From DATBSK01 sp964532485 (GTDB taxonomy: Bacteria > Actinomycetota > Acidimicrobiia > IMCC26256 > PALSA-555), in assembly GCA_964532485.1 (NCBI GenBank), contig CAZHKE010000004.1, positions 1 through 64,000 on the forward strand: DNA of 64,000 bases. The letters run 5' to 3'. A program made the translations under genes and the position numbers. Positions 43,013 through 50,991 of the stretch are shown here, piece by piece. The first letter of the stretch is position 1. Each line of letters begins with the position of its first letter. Under the pieces are notes generated by a model. That model did no database searches. It worked only from the letters and a program-made list of their open reading frames with translations, and was not told where the DNA came from.

Positions 43013-44005
43013 ATGCTCGACGAGCGTTGGGGTGAGGAAGAGGCCGAGCTCGTCGACGGCCTGCGCGCGCTGCTCACCAAGGAGTGCACGACGACGGACG
43101 TGCGAGCGGCAGAGCAGGCGGCCGACGGTCGCAGCGCTGCGCTCGAGGCGCGGCTCGAGGCGTTCGGGCTCGCGGAGCTCCCGCCGACGCCCGCGTTGCT
43201 CACGGCCGCGGCCTGGGAGCTCGGACGCGCCCTCGCGCCCGTTCCGTTCGTCGAGACTGCCGCGGTACGGGCGGTCCTCGCGATCGACGCGGCGTACGGG
43301 CTCGACGGGGTTGCACCAGCGAGCGCGGCGCACGCGGTGGTGGCCGATGCCGACGGTGTCGCGCTCGCGTCGGTCGAGGCAGCGGCGGCACGCCGCACGA
43401 CGGCGGGCGACCTCCTCGCGCCCGTGGGCAGGGCACTCGGCGAACGTCTCGGGGGGCCCGACGAGGCGGACCGCTTGCGTCGTCTTGTGCGCCTGCTCGC
43501 GTCCGCCCGCGTCGTCGGCGCCTCCGACGCGTTGCTCGCGCTCGGCGTCGAACACGTGAAGCACCGCGAGCAGTTCGGGCGTCCGGTGGGGGCGTTCCAG
43601 GCGGTCGCGCACAGGCTTGCCGATGCGGCCACGGCGGTCGACGGCACCGCGCTGCTGGTGCGCAAGACCGCGTGGGTCGCCGACGATGCGCAGCGCGGCG
43701 GGGGGGTGCCGCCACCGGTGTTCGCCACCATGGCGTGGGCCAAGGCCGTCGAGACCGGCCGGCACGTCGCGACTGCGGTGCACCAGTGCATGGGTGGCTA
43801 CGGCTTCGCGACCGAGTACGACTGCCAGCTGTTCACCCGCCGAATCCGTAGCTGGTCGATGCGGCTCGGCGATCCCGCCGCCGAGCTGGCAGAGCTCGCC
43901 CGGGTGCTGCTCGACCCGCCGCGGCGCGACGCGGTCATGCATCTCTGGCACCACGACCGGGGCGTGCCCGTCCCACGATGGTCGCGGGAGCTCGACTTGG
44001 CCTGA
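43013..44005 (+). CDS. acyl-CoA dehydrogenase-like protein, partner subunit
   Basis: Protein of 330 residues starting MLDERWGEEE. The N-terminal and middle domains are eroded (Ala-rich, without the usual GSD FAD-contact motif), while the C-terminal helical domain keeps KHREQFGRPVGAFQAVAHRLAD, and VHQCMGGYGFATEYDCQLFTRRI. This unequal conservation is typical of the second subunit of heteromeric actinobacterial acyl-CoA dehydrogenases, where each subunit contributes part of the active site. It is in tandem with the full-length enzyme at 41839. Confidence 0.87.
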   Translation: MLDERWGEEEAELVDGLRALLTKECTTTDVRAAEQAADGRSAALEARLEAFGLAELPPTPALLTAAAWELGRALAPVPFVETAAVRAVLAIDAAYGLDGVAPASAAHAVVADADGVALASVEAAAARRTTAGDLLAPVGRALGERLGGPDEADRLRRLVRLLASARVVGASDALLALGVEHVKHREQFGRPVGAFQAVAHRLADAATAVDGTALLVRKTAWVADDAQRGGGVPPPVFATMAWAKAVETGRHVATAVHQCMGGYGFATEYDCQLFTRRIRSWSMRLGDPAAELAELARVLLDPPRRDAVMHLWHHDRGVPVPRWSRELDLA

Positions 44006-44070
44006 CGGCATCCTCTTCGTCACCCTCAGCCGCGGGATCGCCGCGAGCTGTCCGCCACGCTGGCGCGGCG

Positions 44071-45324
44071 TCACGCGCTCGACGCACGTTGCCAGTCGGC
44101 CGCGGCCGCGCGCTGGTCGGGCGTGAGCTCGTCGATCTCCACGCCGAGCGTCGCGAGCTTCTCGCGGGCCACCGCGTCGTCGATCTCGGTCGGGAGCGGA
44201 TGCAGCCCCGGGCCCATCTCCGCGCCGTGGAGTGCAAGATGGCGAGCCGCCAGCACCTGGATCGAGAAGGTCAGGTCCATGATCTCGATCGGGTGCCCCT
44301 CGCCGGCCGACAGGTTCACGCACCGGCCGTCACCGACGAGCAGCACGGCGGGACCGTCCGTGAGCGCGTACTCGACCACGTGGGGCCGAACCTCCCGGAT
44401 CACGGTCGCGCCGGCGCGGAGGCCATCCACGTCGATCTCGTCGGACGGGCCGCCGGCGTTCGCGAGGACCACGCCCGGCTTGCAACGGCCGATCGCCCGC
44501 ATCGGAAGCGCCCGCCGGCAGCCCGTTGCCGTGATCACCCAGTCGGCGCGCTCGCAGGCATCGGAGACGGTCGCGATCTCGTGACCGTCATGATGGGCTT
44601 CGAGCGCTGCGACCGGGTCGACCTCGGCGACGGTGACGCGTGCGCCGAGGCCGCGAGCGACCCGTGCGAGACCGCGCCCGACCCAGCCGTAGCCCACGAT
44701 CAGCACGGCGGTGCCCGCGATCAGCAGGTTGGTCGTGTCCATGAGGGCGCTCAGCACCGACTGGCCGCTCCCGTACTTGTTGTCGAAGAGGTGCTTGCAA
44801 CGAGCGTCGTTTGCCGCGATGCACGGGACGCGAAGCGCGCCGTCGGACGCCATCGTGCGGAGCAGGCTGACCCCCGACGTCGTCTCCTCCGTCGCACCCC
44901 GTAGGTCGGCAAGTGCGTGTGAGTGCTCGAGGTGGGCGAGCCGGATGAGCTCGGCCATGTCGTCGATCACGACTTCCGGATGCCGCGCGAGCACCTCGGC
45001 GTAGTACTGCTGCTCGTCGTCCGGGGACGCGTCGCTACGAGCGAACACGGTCACGCCTCGCTCATCGAGCGCGGCCGCGACGTCATCGTTCGTCATTGCC
45101 GCGTTGCACGTGAGCACGACGTCGGCGCCGGCATCGGCGAGGACGCACGCGAGGAACGCGGTCTTGGGCTCGAGCGCGAGGACGACACCGACGAGCCGCC
45201 CGCGCAAGCTCGCGTCGTCGACGATTCGCTCGCGCACTCGTCGCAGCACCGGCGCATGTTCGGCTGCCCACTCGATGCGACGAGCACCGGGTCCGGCGAG
45301 GGTCGGATCACGGATGTCGCTCAT
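44071..45324 (-). CDS. SAH-hydrolase paralogue 1, catalytic His residues replaced
   Basis: Adenosylhomocysteinase-fold protein of 417 residues. NAD-binding VGYGWVGRGLARVA, Lys/Asp active-site segment NDARCKHLFDN, the DD pair in VVIDDMAEL and ATEETTSGV are present. Against human AHCY numbering the residue at His55 is Ala (VLALEPKTA) and the one at His301 is Gly (NAGGPSDEID), while Glu156 is retained. The C-terminal KPxHYRY tail is absent, as in short archaeal-type enzymes. It overlaps the upstream paralogue by four bases. Activity on SAH is doubtful; it may use another nucleoside thioether or be a regulatory subunit. Confidence 0.85.
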   Translation of the reverse strand: MSDIRDPTLAGPGARRIEWAAEHAPVLRRVRERIVDDASLRGRLVGVVLALEPKTAFLACVLADAGADVVLTCNAAMTNDDVAAALDERGVTVFARSDASPDDEQQYYAEVLARHPEVVIDDMAELIRLAHLEHSHALADLRGATEETTSGVSLLRTMASDGALRVPCIAANDARCKHLFDNKYGSGQSVLSALMDTTNLLIAGTAVLIVGYGWVGRGLARVARGLGARVTVAEVDPVAALEAHHDGHEIATVSDACERADWVITATGCRRALPMRAIGRCKPGVVLANAGGPSDEIDVDGLRAGATVIREVRPHVVEYALTDGPAVLLVGDGRCVNLSAGEGHPIEIMDLTFSIQVLAARHLALHGAEMGPGLHPLPTEIDDAVAREKLATLGVEIDELTPDQRAAAADWQRASSA

Positions 45325-46577
45325 CGGGTATCGACGGTCTCGTGGTCGTCGAGCTCGATGCCCAGGGTCGCAAGCTTCGTTCGCGCGATCGCGCGATCGA
45401 GATGGTCGGGCAGCGGTTGCACGCCGGCAGACAGGTCGTCGGCACCGGCGAGGTGGTGCACGGCCAGCGCCTGGACCGAGAACGACAGGTCCATGATCTC
45501 GACCGGGTGGCCGTCGGCGCCCGCGATGTTGACGAGCTGGCCCTCGCTCAGCACGTGGACGCGCCGCCCGTCGCGAAGGGTCAGCGTGGTCACCCCGGGC
45601 CGAGGCTCAGCCGATGACGTGGCTCCACGTCGGAGGGCTTCGACATCGATCTCGCGGTCGTCGTGGCCCGCATTCGCCAGCAGGACGCCGTCGGCGAGGA
45701 ACGGGAAGGCTGACGCGGGCAGCGCGTCGACGTCGCCGGTCGCGGTGATCACGAGGTCGGCGTCGGGGAGAGCATTGCGCAGACGGGCGACTCGGTGGCC
45801 CTCCATGTGGGCGACGAGCGCGCGTACCGGGTCGAGCTCGACCACAGTGACGCGCGCACCGAGCCCCTCGGCGTACTCGGCGAGGCCGCGACCGACCCAG
45901 CCGTAGCCGACCACGCACACCTCCTTGCCCCACGCGCTGGTGTTCGTGAGCCGAAGCACGGCCGCGAGCGCGGATTGGCCCGTCCCGAAGCGATTGTCGA
46001 AGAGGTGCTTGCACGAGGCGTCGTTCCCCGCGATCGCGGGGAACGGGAGACGACCGGCGGCTTCGAGGGCGCGCAGGCGGGCGACTCCGGTCGTCGTCTG
46101 CTCGGTCACGCCGCGTAGGCGTGTGACGAGGTCGGGCCGATGCTCGATCATCCGTGTCGTCAGCTCGGCACCGTCGTCGACGACGAGCTCGGGACGGGCA
46201 TCGGCCACCGCGAGCAGGTCGAGCTCGAACTCCTCCGGCGTAGCGCCGTGGATCGCGTGCACCTCGACCCCGCGGCGGACGAGGGCGGCGCACACCGAGT
46301 CCTGGGTCGATCCCGGATTGCTCCCGGCGGCGACGACGCGGGCGCCGGCCTCGGCGAGCAGAAGCGCGAGGTACGCGGTCTTTGCTTCGAGGTGCACGAC
46401 GACCGCGATGGTGCGCCCGCGCAGGGCGCCGTCGGCAAGGCGCTCGAGAGCGAGACGGTTGAGGACCGGGGAGTGGTCGGCGACCCAGTCGATGAGCTGC
46501 TCACCGCGGTCGGCGAGCGACGCGTCGGCGATTCGCGACCGATCTGTCGCGTCGTTCGCCGCGAAGCGCCCACTCAC
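45321..46577 (-). CDS. SAH-hydrolase paralogue 2, Glu156-equivalent replaced
   Basis: Adenosylhomocysteinase-fold protein of 418 residues from a GTG at 46577 that overlaps the nucleoside hydrolase stop (GTGA). It carries the archaeal/Thermotoga-type VVHLEAKTAYL (His55 kept), VVDDGAELT, NDASCKHLFDN (Lys186, Asp190), GYGWVGRG and NAGHDDREID (His301 kept). The EETTTG motif reads TEQTTTG, so the residue aligned with catalytic Glu156 is Gln. It lacks the C-terminal KPxHYRY tail. It complements paralogue 1, which keeps the Glu but lost both His. It is probably translated together with paralogue 1 and the nucleoside hydrolase. Confidence 0.87.
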   Translation of the reverse strand: MSGRFAANDATDRSRIADASLADRGEQLIDWVADHSPVLNRLALERLADGALRGRTIAVVVHLEAKTAYLALLLAEAGARVVAAGSNPGSTQDSVCAALVRRGVEVHAIHGATPEEFELDLLAVADARPELVVDDGAELTTRMIEHRPDLVTRLRGVTEQTTTGVARLRALEAAGRLPFPAIAGNDASCKHLFDNRFGTGQSALAAVLRLTNTSAWGKEVCVVGYGWVGRGLAEYAEGLGARVTVVELDPVRALVAHMEGHRVARLRNALPDADLVITATGDVDALPASAFPFLADGVLLANAGHDDREIDVEALRRGATSSAEPRPGVTTLTLRDGRRVHVLSEGQLVNIAGADGHPVEIMDLSFSVQALAVHHLAGADDLSAGVQPLPDHLDRAIARTKLATLGIELDDHETVDTR

Positions 46578-47506
46578 GGGGACGCGGTCAAGCGGGCGAT
46601 GAGCGTCTCCACGAAGTGATCGTGGTCGAAGCCGGTGCACAGGTCGATATCGGCGGGTGCTCCGGTGGTGCCCCAGTGGTCGATCACGAGGGCGCCGCGG
46701 GTCAGCTCACCGAGGCACTCCACGTCGGCCGCGACGCGACGCCAGCTGGCATGGTCAGGTCGGAGCGCTGCAGCCATGGCCACCGGATCGGGGAGGTCCA
46801 TGGCGCCAGGGAGATGGTTCGACGACACGAACTCGAAGTAGCGGCGGGTCACGTCGGCGGCGAACTTCGCGACCGGGTCAGATGACGCGCGCAGACGATC
46901 GACATCGGCAGCGGTGACAACGGCATCGCGTCGCGAGACGTCCCAGCCGACGACGCGCAGCGGGAGTCCCGAGCGGAGCACGATCCGAGCCGCTTCCGCG
47001 TCGCACCAGAAGTTGTACTCCGCGGCGGGCGTGACGTTTCCGACTCCGTCGCCGGCGCCGCCCATGACCACGACCTGCCCGACGCGTCGGCAGGTGTCCG
47101 CGTCGACATCGATCGCGTGTGCGAGGTTGGTCAGCGGGCCGAGGGCGACGTAGGTCAGCGTCGATCCGTGTTCGCGAAAGAGCGCGAGCGTCGCGTCGAG
47201 CGCGGCATCGGGATGCTCGGCGCCGACGGGATCGAAGTCGTGGCCACCGAGGCCGTCGTGCCCGTGGACGCTCTCGGCGCGTTCGAAGCCCTCCGCAGCG
47301 AGGCTCTCGGATGCTCCGCGGTGCACCGGCACGTCGAGCCGGCCCGCGACGCTGAGCGTCTTCAGCGCGTTGCGTGTCGCCTGGTCGACGTCGACGTTGC
47401 CCGCGACGGTCGTGAGTGCGACAACTTCGGTTCCCGGGGTGCGCAGGGCCAGGAGGATCGCGACCGCGTCGTCGGCGCCCGGGTCGGTATCGACGAGCAG
47501 CTTCAC
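46574..47506 (-). CDS. inosine/uridine-preferring nucleoside hydrolase family
   Basis: Nucleoside hydrolase of 310 residues. The calcium/ribose-binding N-terminal motif DTDPGADDA is canonical, HGHDGLGG and VVMGGAGDGVGNVTPAAEYNFWCDAEAA follow, and LPDPVAMAAAL supplies the C-terminal Asp. It cleaves the N-glycosidic bond of ribonucleosides to base and ribose. It is placed upstream of two SAH-hydrolase paralogues with 4-base overlaps, so the operon may process nucleoside thioethers or released adenosine/inosine. The GTG start overlaps the stop of a tiny SDR remnant. Confidence 0.9.
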   Translation of the reverse strand: MKLLVDTDPGADDAVAILLALRTPGTEVVALTTVAGNVDVDQATRNALKTLSVAGRLDVPVHRGASESLAAEGFERAESVHGHDGLGGHDFDPVGAEHPDAALDATLALFREHGSTLTYVALGPLTNLAHAIDVDADTCRRVGQVVVMGGAGDGVGNVTPAAEYNFWCDAEAARIVLRSGLPLRVVGWDVSRRDAVVTAADVDRLRASSDPVAKFAADVTRRYFEFVSSNHLPGAMDLPDPVAMAAALRPDHASWRRVAADVECLGELTRGALVIDHWGTTGAPADIDLCTGFDHDHFVETLIARLTASP

Positions 47507-47652
47507 GTGAGCATGCCGCCTGCCGCCTTGACCGATTGGGCCGTGATCGCGCCCGCCGCGCCGTGCGCCCCGAGCTCGAGTGCGATCGCGCGCCCCAGTC
47601 CCTGGCTCGCGCCAGTGACCGCGGCGACGAAGCCGTCGAGGTCGTGCTGCAC
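47503..47652 (-). pseudogene. SDR gene remnant with internal in-frame deletion
   Basis: A 49-residue frame that joins the start of a short-chain dehydrogenase (FVAAVTGASQGLGRAIALELG, here residues 8-28) directly to what looks like the last residues of one (AITAQSVKAAGGMLT). About 200 residues including the catalytic Ser, Tyr and Lys are missing, without loss of frame. The stop overlaps the nucleoside hydrolase GTG, so translation of the remnant may still couple expression of the operon. It is either a decayed gene kept as a leader peptide or a recent deletion. Confidence 0.6.
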
Positions 47653-47670
47653 TGCCGGGATGCTACGGAC

Positions 47671-47699
47671 TTGACCCCAATCATGCGACTCAGTAAGAG
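47671..47699 (+). promoter_or_regulatory. candidate promoter for the nucleoside deaminase gene
   Basis: TTGACC (47671-47676) and TAAGAG (47694-47699) are separated by 17 bases in the gap between the SDR remnant and the divergent deaminase. The -35 is close to consensus; the -10 lacks the final T. CAATC and GATTG arms flank the spacer (47678-47682 and 47700-47704), a possible operator. Confidence 0.4.
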
Positions 47700-47782
47700 G
47701 ATTGATGCACGGGCTCCTCGTGCACTCGCGGCAGGGAGGTTGTCGACGTGGTGCTACCACCGCCGACGACCGGAGGTGATCG

Positions 47783-48301
47783 ATGAGCGATCCAGCCGGA
47801 TGGGCCGAGGCCTGGGAGGAAGCGCGGGCGAGCCTGGGCGAGGGCGGTGTGCCGATCGGTGCCGCGCTGGTCCGCACGAGCGACGGCGCGGTCCTCGCGC
47901 GCGGACGCAATCGGCGATGCCAGGCGGGCGGGCTCGCGTACCACGCCGAGATCGTCTGCCTCCACGACGCGGGGCTGTTGAAGCTCGCCGAGCTGCGCGA
48001 GACGACCCTGGTGAGCACCGCCGTCCCGTGCTGGATGTGCGCGGGCGCGGTGCTCCAGCACGGGATCCCGCGAGTCGTGGTGGGGATGGCTGCCGTCGAG
48101 GGGGAGCGACTCGGCAGCCATGAGCTCCTCGTCTCCCACGGGATCGAGGTGGTCGACCTCCAGCGGCCCGAGGTCCTCGAGGTGATGATGGAGCACTTCT
48201 CCGAGCACCCGGTCGACGGGCTCGAGGATCTCGGGACCGCGGCCGCGGGGGTCGACGTCGAAGCCATGATCGCCGAGCGCGGCGCGGAGCCGCAGCGTTG
48301 A
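47783..48301 (+). CDS. nucleoside/cytosine deaminase-family protein (Fcy1-like)
   Basis: Zinc deaminase of 172 residues. EGGVPIGAALV, the zinc His/Glu motif YHAEIVCL and the two-Cys motif PCWMCAG define the cytidine-deaminase-like superfamily, and the order HGIPRVVVG followed by a C-terminal LEDLG resembles yeast cytosine deaminase. It is a paralogue of the closer Fcy1 homologue at 56486 but lacks the SPC form before the Cys pair (here TAVPC), so its base specificity may differ. It lies divergent from the nucleoside hydrolase/SAHH operon and could deaminate the released base. Confidence 0.82.
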   Translation: MSDPAGWAEAWEEARASLGEGGVPIGAALVRTSDGAVLARGRNRRCQAGGLAYHAEIVCLHDAGLLKLAELRETTLVSTAVPCWMCAGAVLQHGIPRVVVGMAAVEGERLGSHELLVSHGIEVVDLQRPEVLEVMMEHFSEHPVDGLEDLGTAAAGVDVEAMIAERGAEPQR

Positions 48302-48332
48302 CCGACCTGTTCGAGGAGCTTCGCCGCTGCGA

Positions 48333-49316
48333 TCAGGGTCCCGTCGCCGCGGCGACTGCCGCAGCGACGATGCGGTCCACCGACGGGAGCGCCTGGAGCT
48401 CGGCCGCACCCTCGGGCAACGGCACCTGCGCGCACGCGACCCGCCGGGGCGGCGTGCGCAGGGTGCCCGGCTCGACCCCCTCGAGGACCCGCATGCAGAT
48501 CTCGCCCGCGGCGCCACAGCTCACGTGGTCCTCGTCGAGCACGACCAGCGCGCCGGTCTTGGCGACGGAGGCGAGGACCGCGTCGAGATCGAAGGGCTCG
48601 AGCGTGCGCGGATCGATGATCTCGGCCGACACGCCGTTGGCTGCGACCTGCTCAGCCGCCGTGACCGCGAGATCGTTCATGTGGCCGATCGCCACGATCG
48701 TGACATCGCCACCCTCGCGCCGGACCACCGCCTTGCCGAACGGGACCGGGCTGTGGTCGACCGAACCCGTCGAGAACATGAAGAGCTTGTGCGCGAGGAA
48801 CACCACGACGTCGTCGTCGCGGATCGCGGTGCGCATCAACCCGTACGCGTCCGACGCTGTCGACGGAAACGCGATCTTCAGCCCCGGGGTGTGCATCCAG
48901 TAGCCGGTCGGCACCTGGGAGTGGTTCGCGCCCACTCCCAGGTAGCCGCCGACGAGCATCTTCACGACCATCGGCACGCGGACATCGCCGGCTCCGCCGT
49001 GCATGTGGCGCCACCGCGGGGCACGCACGATCTCCTCCATCGCGACGTACGAGAAGTCTGCGATCTGGATGTCGGCGATCGGGCGCATGCCCGCCATCGC
49101 CGCGCCGAGCGCGGCGCCGACGATCGCGGTCTCGGCGAGCGGCGAGTCCCGCACGCGGCCGGGGAACTCGGTCGAGAGCCCGGCATACTGCTGGAGCAGC
49201 CCGCCGTAGGGGTCCTCCACGTTCTCGCCCCACAGCACGACGTCCTGGTCGGCGGCCATCTCGTCGCGAATGGCCGCACGGATCGCGTCGAAGAAGCCCA
49301 CCTCGGCCACGGTCAC
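48333..49316 (-). CDS. 2-oxoacid dehydrogenase E1 component, beta subunit
   Basis: Transketolase-like E1 beta subunit of 327 residues. Typical parts are DEMAADQDVVLWGENV, DSPLAETAIVGAALGAAMAGMRP, DFSYVAMEEIV and ALVVLDEDHVSCGAAGEI. I use the GTG at 49316, which overlaps the E1 alpha stop by GTGA in the style of the other junctions here; an ATG at 49340 is the alternative. With E1 alpha it would decarboxylate a 2-oxo acid or acetoin using thiamine diphosphate. No E2 or E3 gene is in the window, so the acceptor lipoyl protein must be elsewhere. Confidence 0.9.
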   Translation of the reverse strand: MTVAEVGFFDAIRAAIRDEMAADQDVVLWGENVEDPYGGLLQQYAGLSTEFPGRVRDSPLAETAIVGAALGAAMAGMRPIADIQIADFSYVAMEEIVRAPRWRHMHGGAGDVRVPMVVKMLVGGYLGVGANHSQVPTGYWMHTPGLKIAFPSTASDAYGLMRTAIRDDDVVVFLAHKLFMFSTGSVDHSPVPFGKAVVRREGGDVTIVAIGHMNDLAVTAAEQVAANGVSAEIIDPRTLEPFDLDAVLASVAKTGALVVLDEDHVSCGAAGEICMRVLEGVEPGTLRTPPRRVACAQVPLPEGAAELQALPSVDRIVAAAVAAATGP

Positions 49317-50248
49317 CGCGTTCTTGTCGCGTACAGCCATTGGCCGGCGTCTTCGTCGGGAGCATGCCCGGGCTCCGCGAGCACCTGCTGGAGCGCCGAC
49401 GCGACGGCGGTGGTTGCCTCCGACTCGATCCGGTCGAGCTGCGCATCGTCGAGCCCGTCCTCATCGACGAGTCGCCTTCGAGCAACCACGAGTGGGTCAC
49501 GCGCGCGCCACGCGTCGATCTCTTGCTGGTCTTGGTAGGTCGCGGCCTCGATCTCGGTGTGTGGCCTGACGCGGTAGGTCTTCGCCTCGAGCATCACCGG
49601 CCGGCTCGTTCGACGCACCTCGTCGACGAGCCGATCTGTCGCGTCGCGCACCGCGAACACGTCATTGCCGTCGACGATCTCTGCCGACATGTGGTACCCG
49701 GAGGCGAGGTCCGCGACCTCACCGGGGAAGATCGCATCCGCTCGCGTCGAGATCATGTAGCCGTTGTTCTCGCACACCCACACCACGGGGAGCTCCCACG
49801 CGGAAGCCATGAGGAACGCCTCATGGAGCGTGCCCCGCTGCGCGGAGCCGTCGCCGAAGATCGCGCACGCGATCGCTCCGCGCCCCGCGTGCTTCGCCGC
49901 GACACCGAGGCCTGCCCCGCGCCCGAACTCGCTGCCCGACGTGCCCTGATGGCCGAACATCCCGAGGTCGGTCGCGACCGGGTGCCACGTGCGGCCGCGT
50001 GCGGGCGAGGTCGACTTCAGCAGGAACGAGCGGAGGAGGTCGGGGGCGGCCATGCCCTTGGCGAGCGGCGCACCGATGCCGCGGTAGTGCGTGACGAGGA
50101 AGTCATCGGGGCGCAGCGCCGACGCGGTGCCGACGCCGACGGCTTCCATCCCGAAACCCGAGTGATAGAACGCGGCGTTCGCCTGGATCGCCTCCTCGAG
50201 CGCGCGCGCCTCGGCGAGTGTGGCGAACAGAACGGTTCGGTCGCTCAC
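49313..50248 (-). CDS. 2-oxoacid dehydrogenase E1 component, alpha subunit
   Basis: Thiamine-diphosphate-binding E1 alpha of 311 residues. The GDGSAQRGTLHEAF to ENNGYMIST span is the ThDP/Mg motif (GDG to NN), and FVTHYRGIG-like DDFLVTHYRG precedes it. GHQGTSGSEFGRGAGLG fits the phosphorylation-loop region of acetoin/branched-chain E1 alphas. The GTG start at 50248 has GGAGGG nine bases ahead; a TTG three codons upstream is less likely. It is divergent from a TetR gene, with a palindromic operator in between, so its expression is probably repressed until a substrate appears. Confidence 0.9.
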   Translation of the reverse strand: MSDRTVLFATLAEARALEEAIQANAAFYHSGFGMEAVGVGTASALRPDDFLVTHYRGIGAPLAKGMAAPDLLRSFLLKSTSPARGRTWHPVATDLGMFGHQGTSGSEFGRGAGLGVAAKHAGRGAIACAIFGDGSAQRGTLHEAFLMASAWELPVVWVCENNGYMISTRADAIFPGEVADLASGYHMSAEIVDGNDVFAVRDATDRLVDEVRRTSRPVMLEAKTYRVRPHTEIEAATYQDQQEIDAWRARDPLVVARRRLVDEDGLDDAQLDRIESEATTAVASALQQVLAEPGHAPDEDAGQWLYATRTR

Positions 50249-50280
50249 CGAGTGCAACCCTCCGTGCTTCGACGCTCGAC

Positions 50281-50313
50281 TACCGATGGGTTAGCCTGGC
50301 TGACCGATAGGTA
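50281..50313. promoter_or_regulatory. 33-base imperfect palindrome, probable TetR operator
   Basis: The left arm (50281-50296) and right arm (50298-50313) are inverted repeats that agree at 13 of 16 positions around a central T (50297). The inner arms GGTTAGCC/GGCTGACC differ at one base. ACCGATGGGTTAGC and ACCGATAGGTAAGC also read as direct repeats 21 bases apart. It sits between E1 alpha and the TetR gene, the expected place for autoregulated divergent control. Confidence 0.65.
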
Positions 50314-50371
50314 AGCACAGTCGACCGATCGAGTCGATTGGCTCGTCGACCGCAGTGGTGGTGGCACCGCC

Positions 50372-50989
50372 GTGAAGAAGGCGATCCTGGAGGCACGTCA
50401 GGAGGTCTCCAAGCAGGAGATCCTGAACGTCGCGAAGCGGCTGTTCGCCGAGCGGGGCGTGCGCGCCACGTCGCTGGCCCGGATCGCCGAGGCCGTCGGC
50501 GTCACCAAGGCCGCGCTCTACCACTACTTCTCGTCGAAGCACGAGATCGTCCTCGAGGCGGTGCGGGCCAACATCCGTGACTTCGACGAGGACGTCCTCG
50601 AGCCGAGCGAGGGGCTGTCGGCGAGCGAGCTGCTCGTCGAGCGGCTCGAGCGCAAGGTCGCGCGCGCCGAGCGCGACGGCCCGCTCGACCTTCGCTTCTT
50701 CTACACAGTGCTGCTTGAGGAGATCGGCGAGCCCGACATCGAAACGGTCATCCGCGAGTTCTGGGCGGCGGGGCGGCGTGAGCTCGCGGAGTTCGTACGC
50801 GGCGGCCAGCGCTCGGGTGAGTTCCGCGACGACGTCGACCTCGACAGCGTCCTCGACGTCCTGTCGGGGGCGATCATGGGCATCGACATACTGTGGCTGA
50901 ACGACGCCGAACAGGTTGACCTGCGCAGGGCGTACGGCATGGCGCTCGAGCAGACGCTCGCGATCCTCGCTCCCGGCGCACGGAGGTGA
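50372..50989 (+). CDS. TetR/AcrR-family transcriptional regulator
   Basis: Regulator of 205 residues with a textbook TetR N-terminus: KQEILNVAKRLFAERGVRAT, then SLARIAEAVGVTKAALYHYFSSKHEI (about residues 14-60). The C-terminal domain has a TetR_C-like helical pattern (RFFYTVLLEEIGEPDIETVIREFW). It is divergent from the E1 alpha/beta pair and is followed by an SDR gene two bases after its stop. It most likely binds the adjacent palindrome and controls both the E1 genes and its own TetR-SDR-hydrolase operon. The GTG start has GGTGG ahead of it. Confidence 0.92.
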   Translation: MKKAILEARQEVSKQEILNVAKRLFAERGVRATSLARIAEAVGVTKAALYHYFSSKHEIVLEAVRANIRDFDEDVLEPSEGLSASELLVERLERKVARAERDGPLDLRFFYTVLLEEIGEPDIETVIREFWAAGRRELAEFVRGGQRSGEFRDDVDLDSVLDVLSGAIMGIDILWLNDAEQVDLRRAYGMALEQTLAILAPGARR

Positions 50990-50991
50990 CG

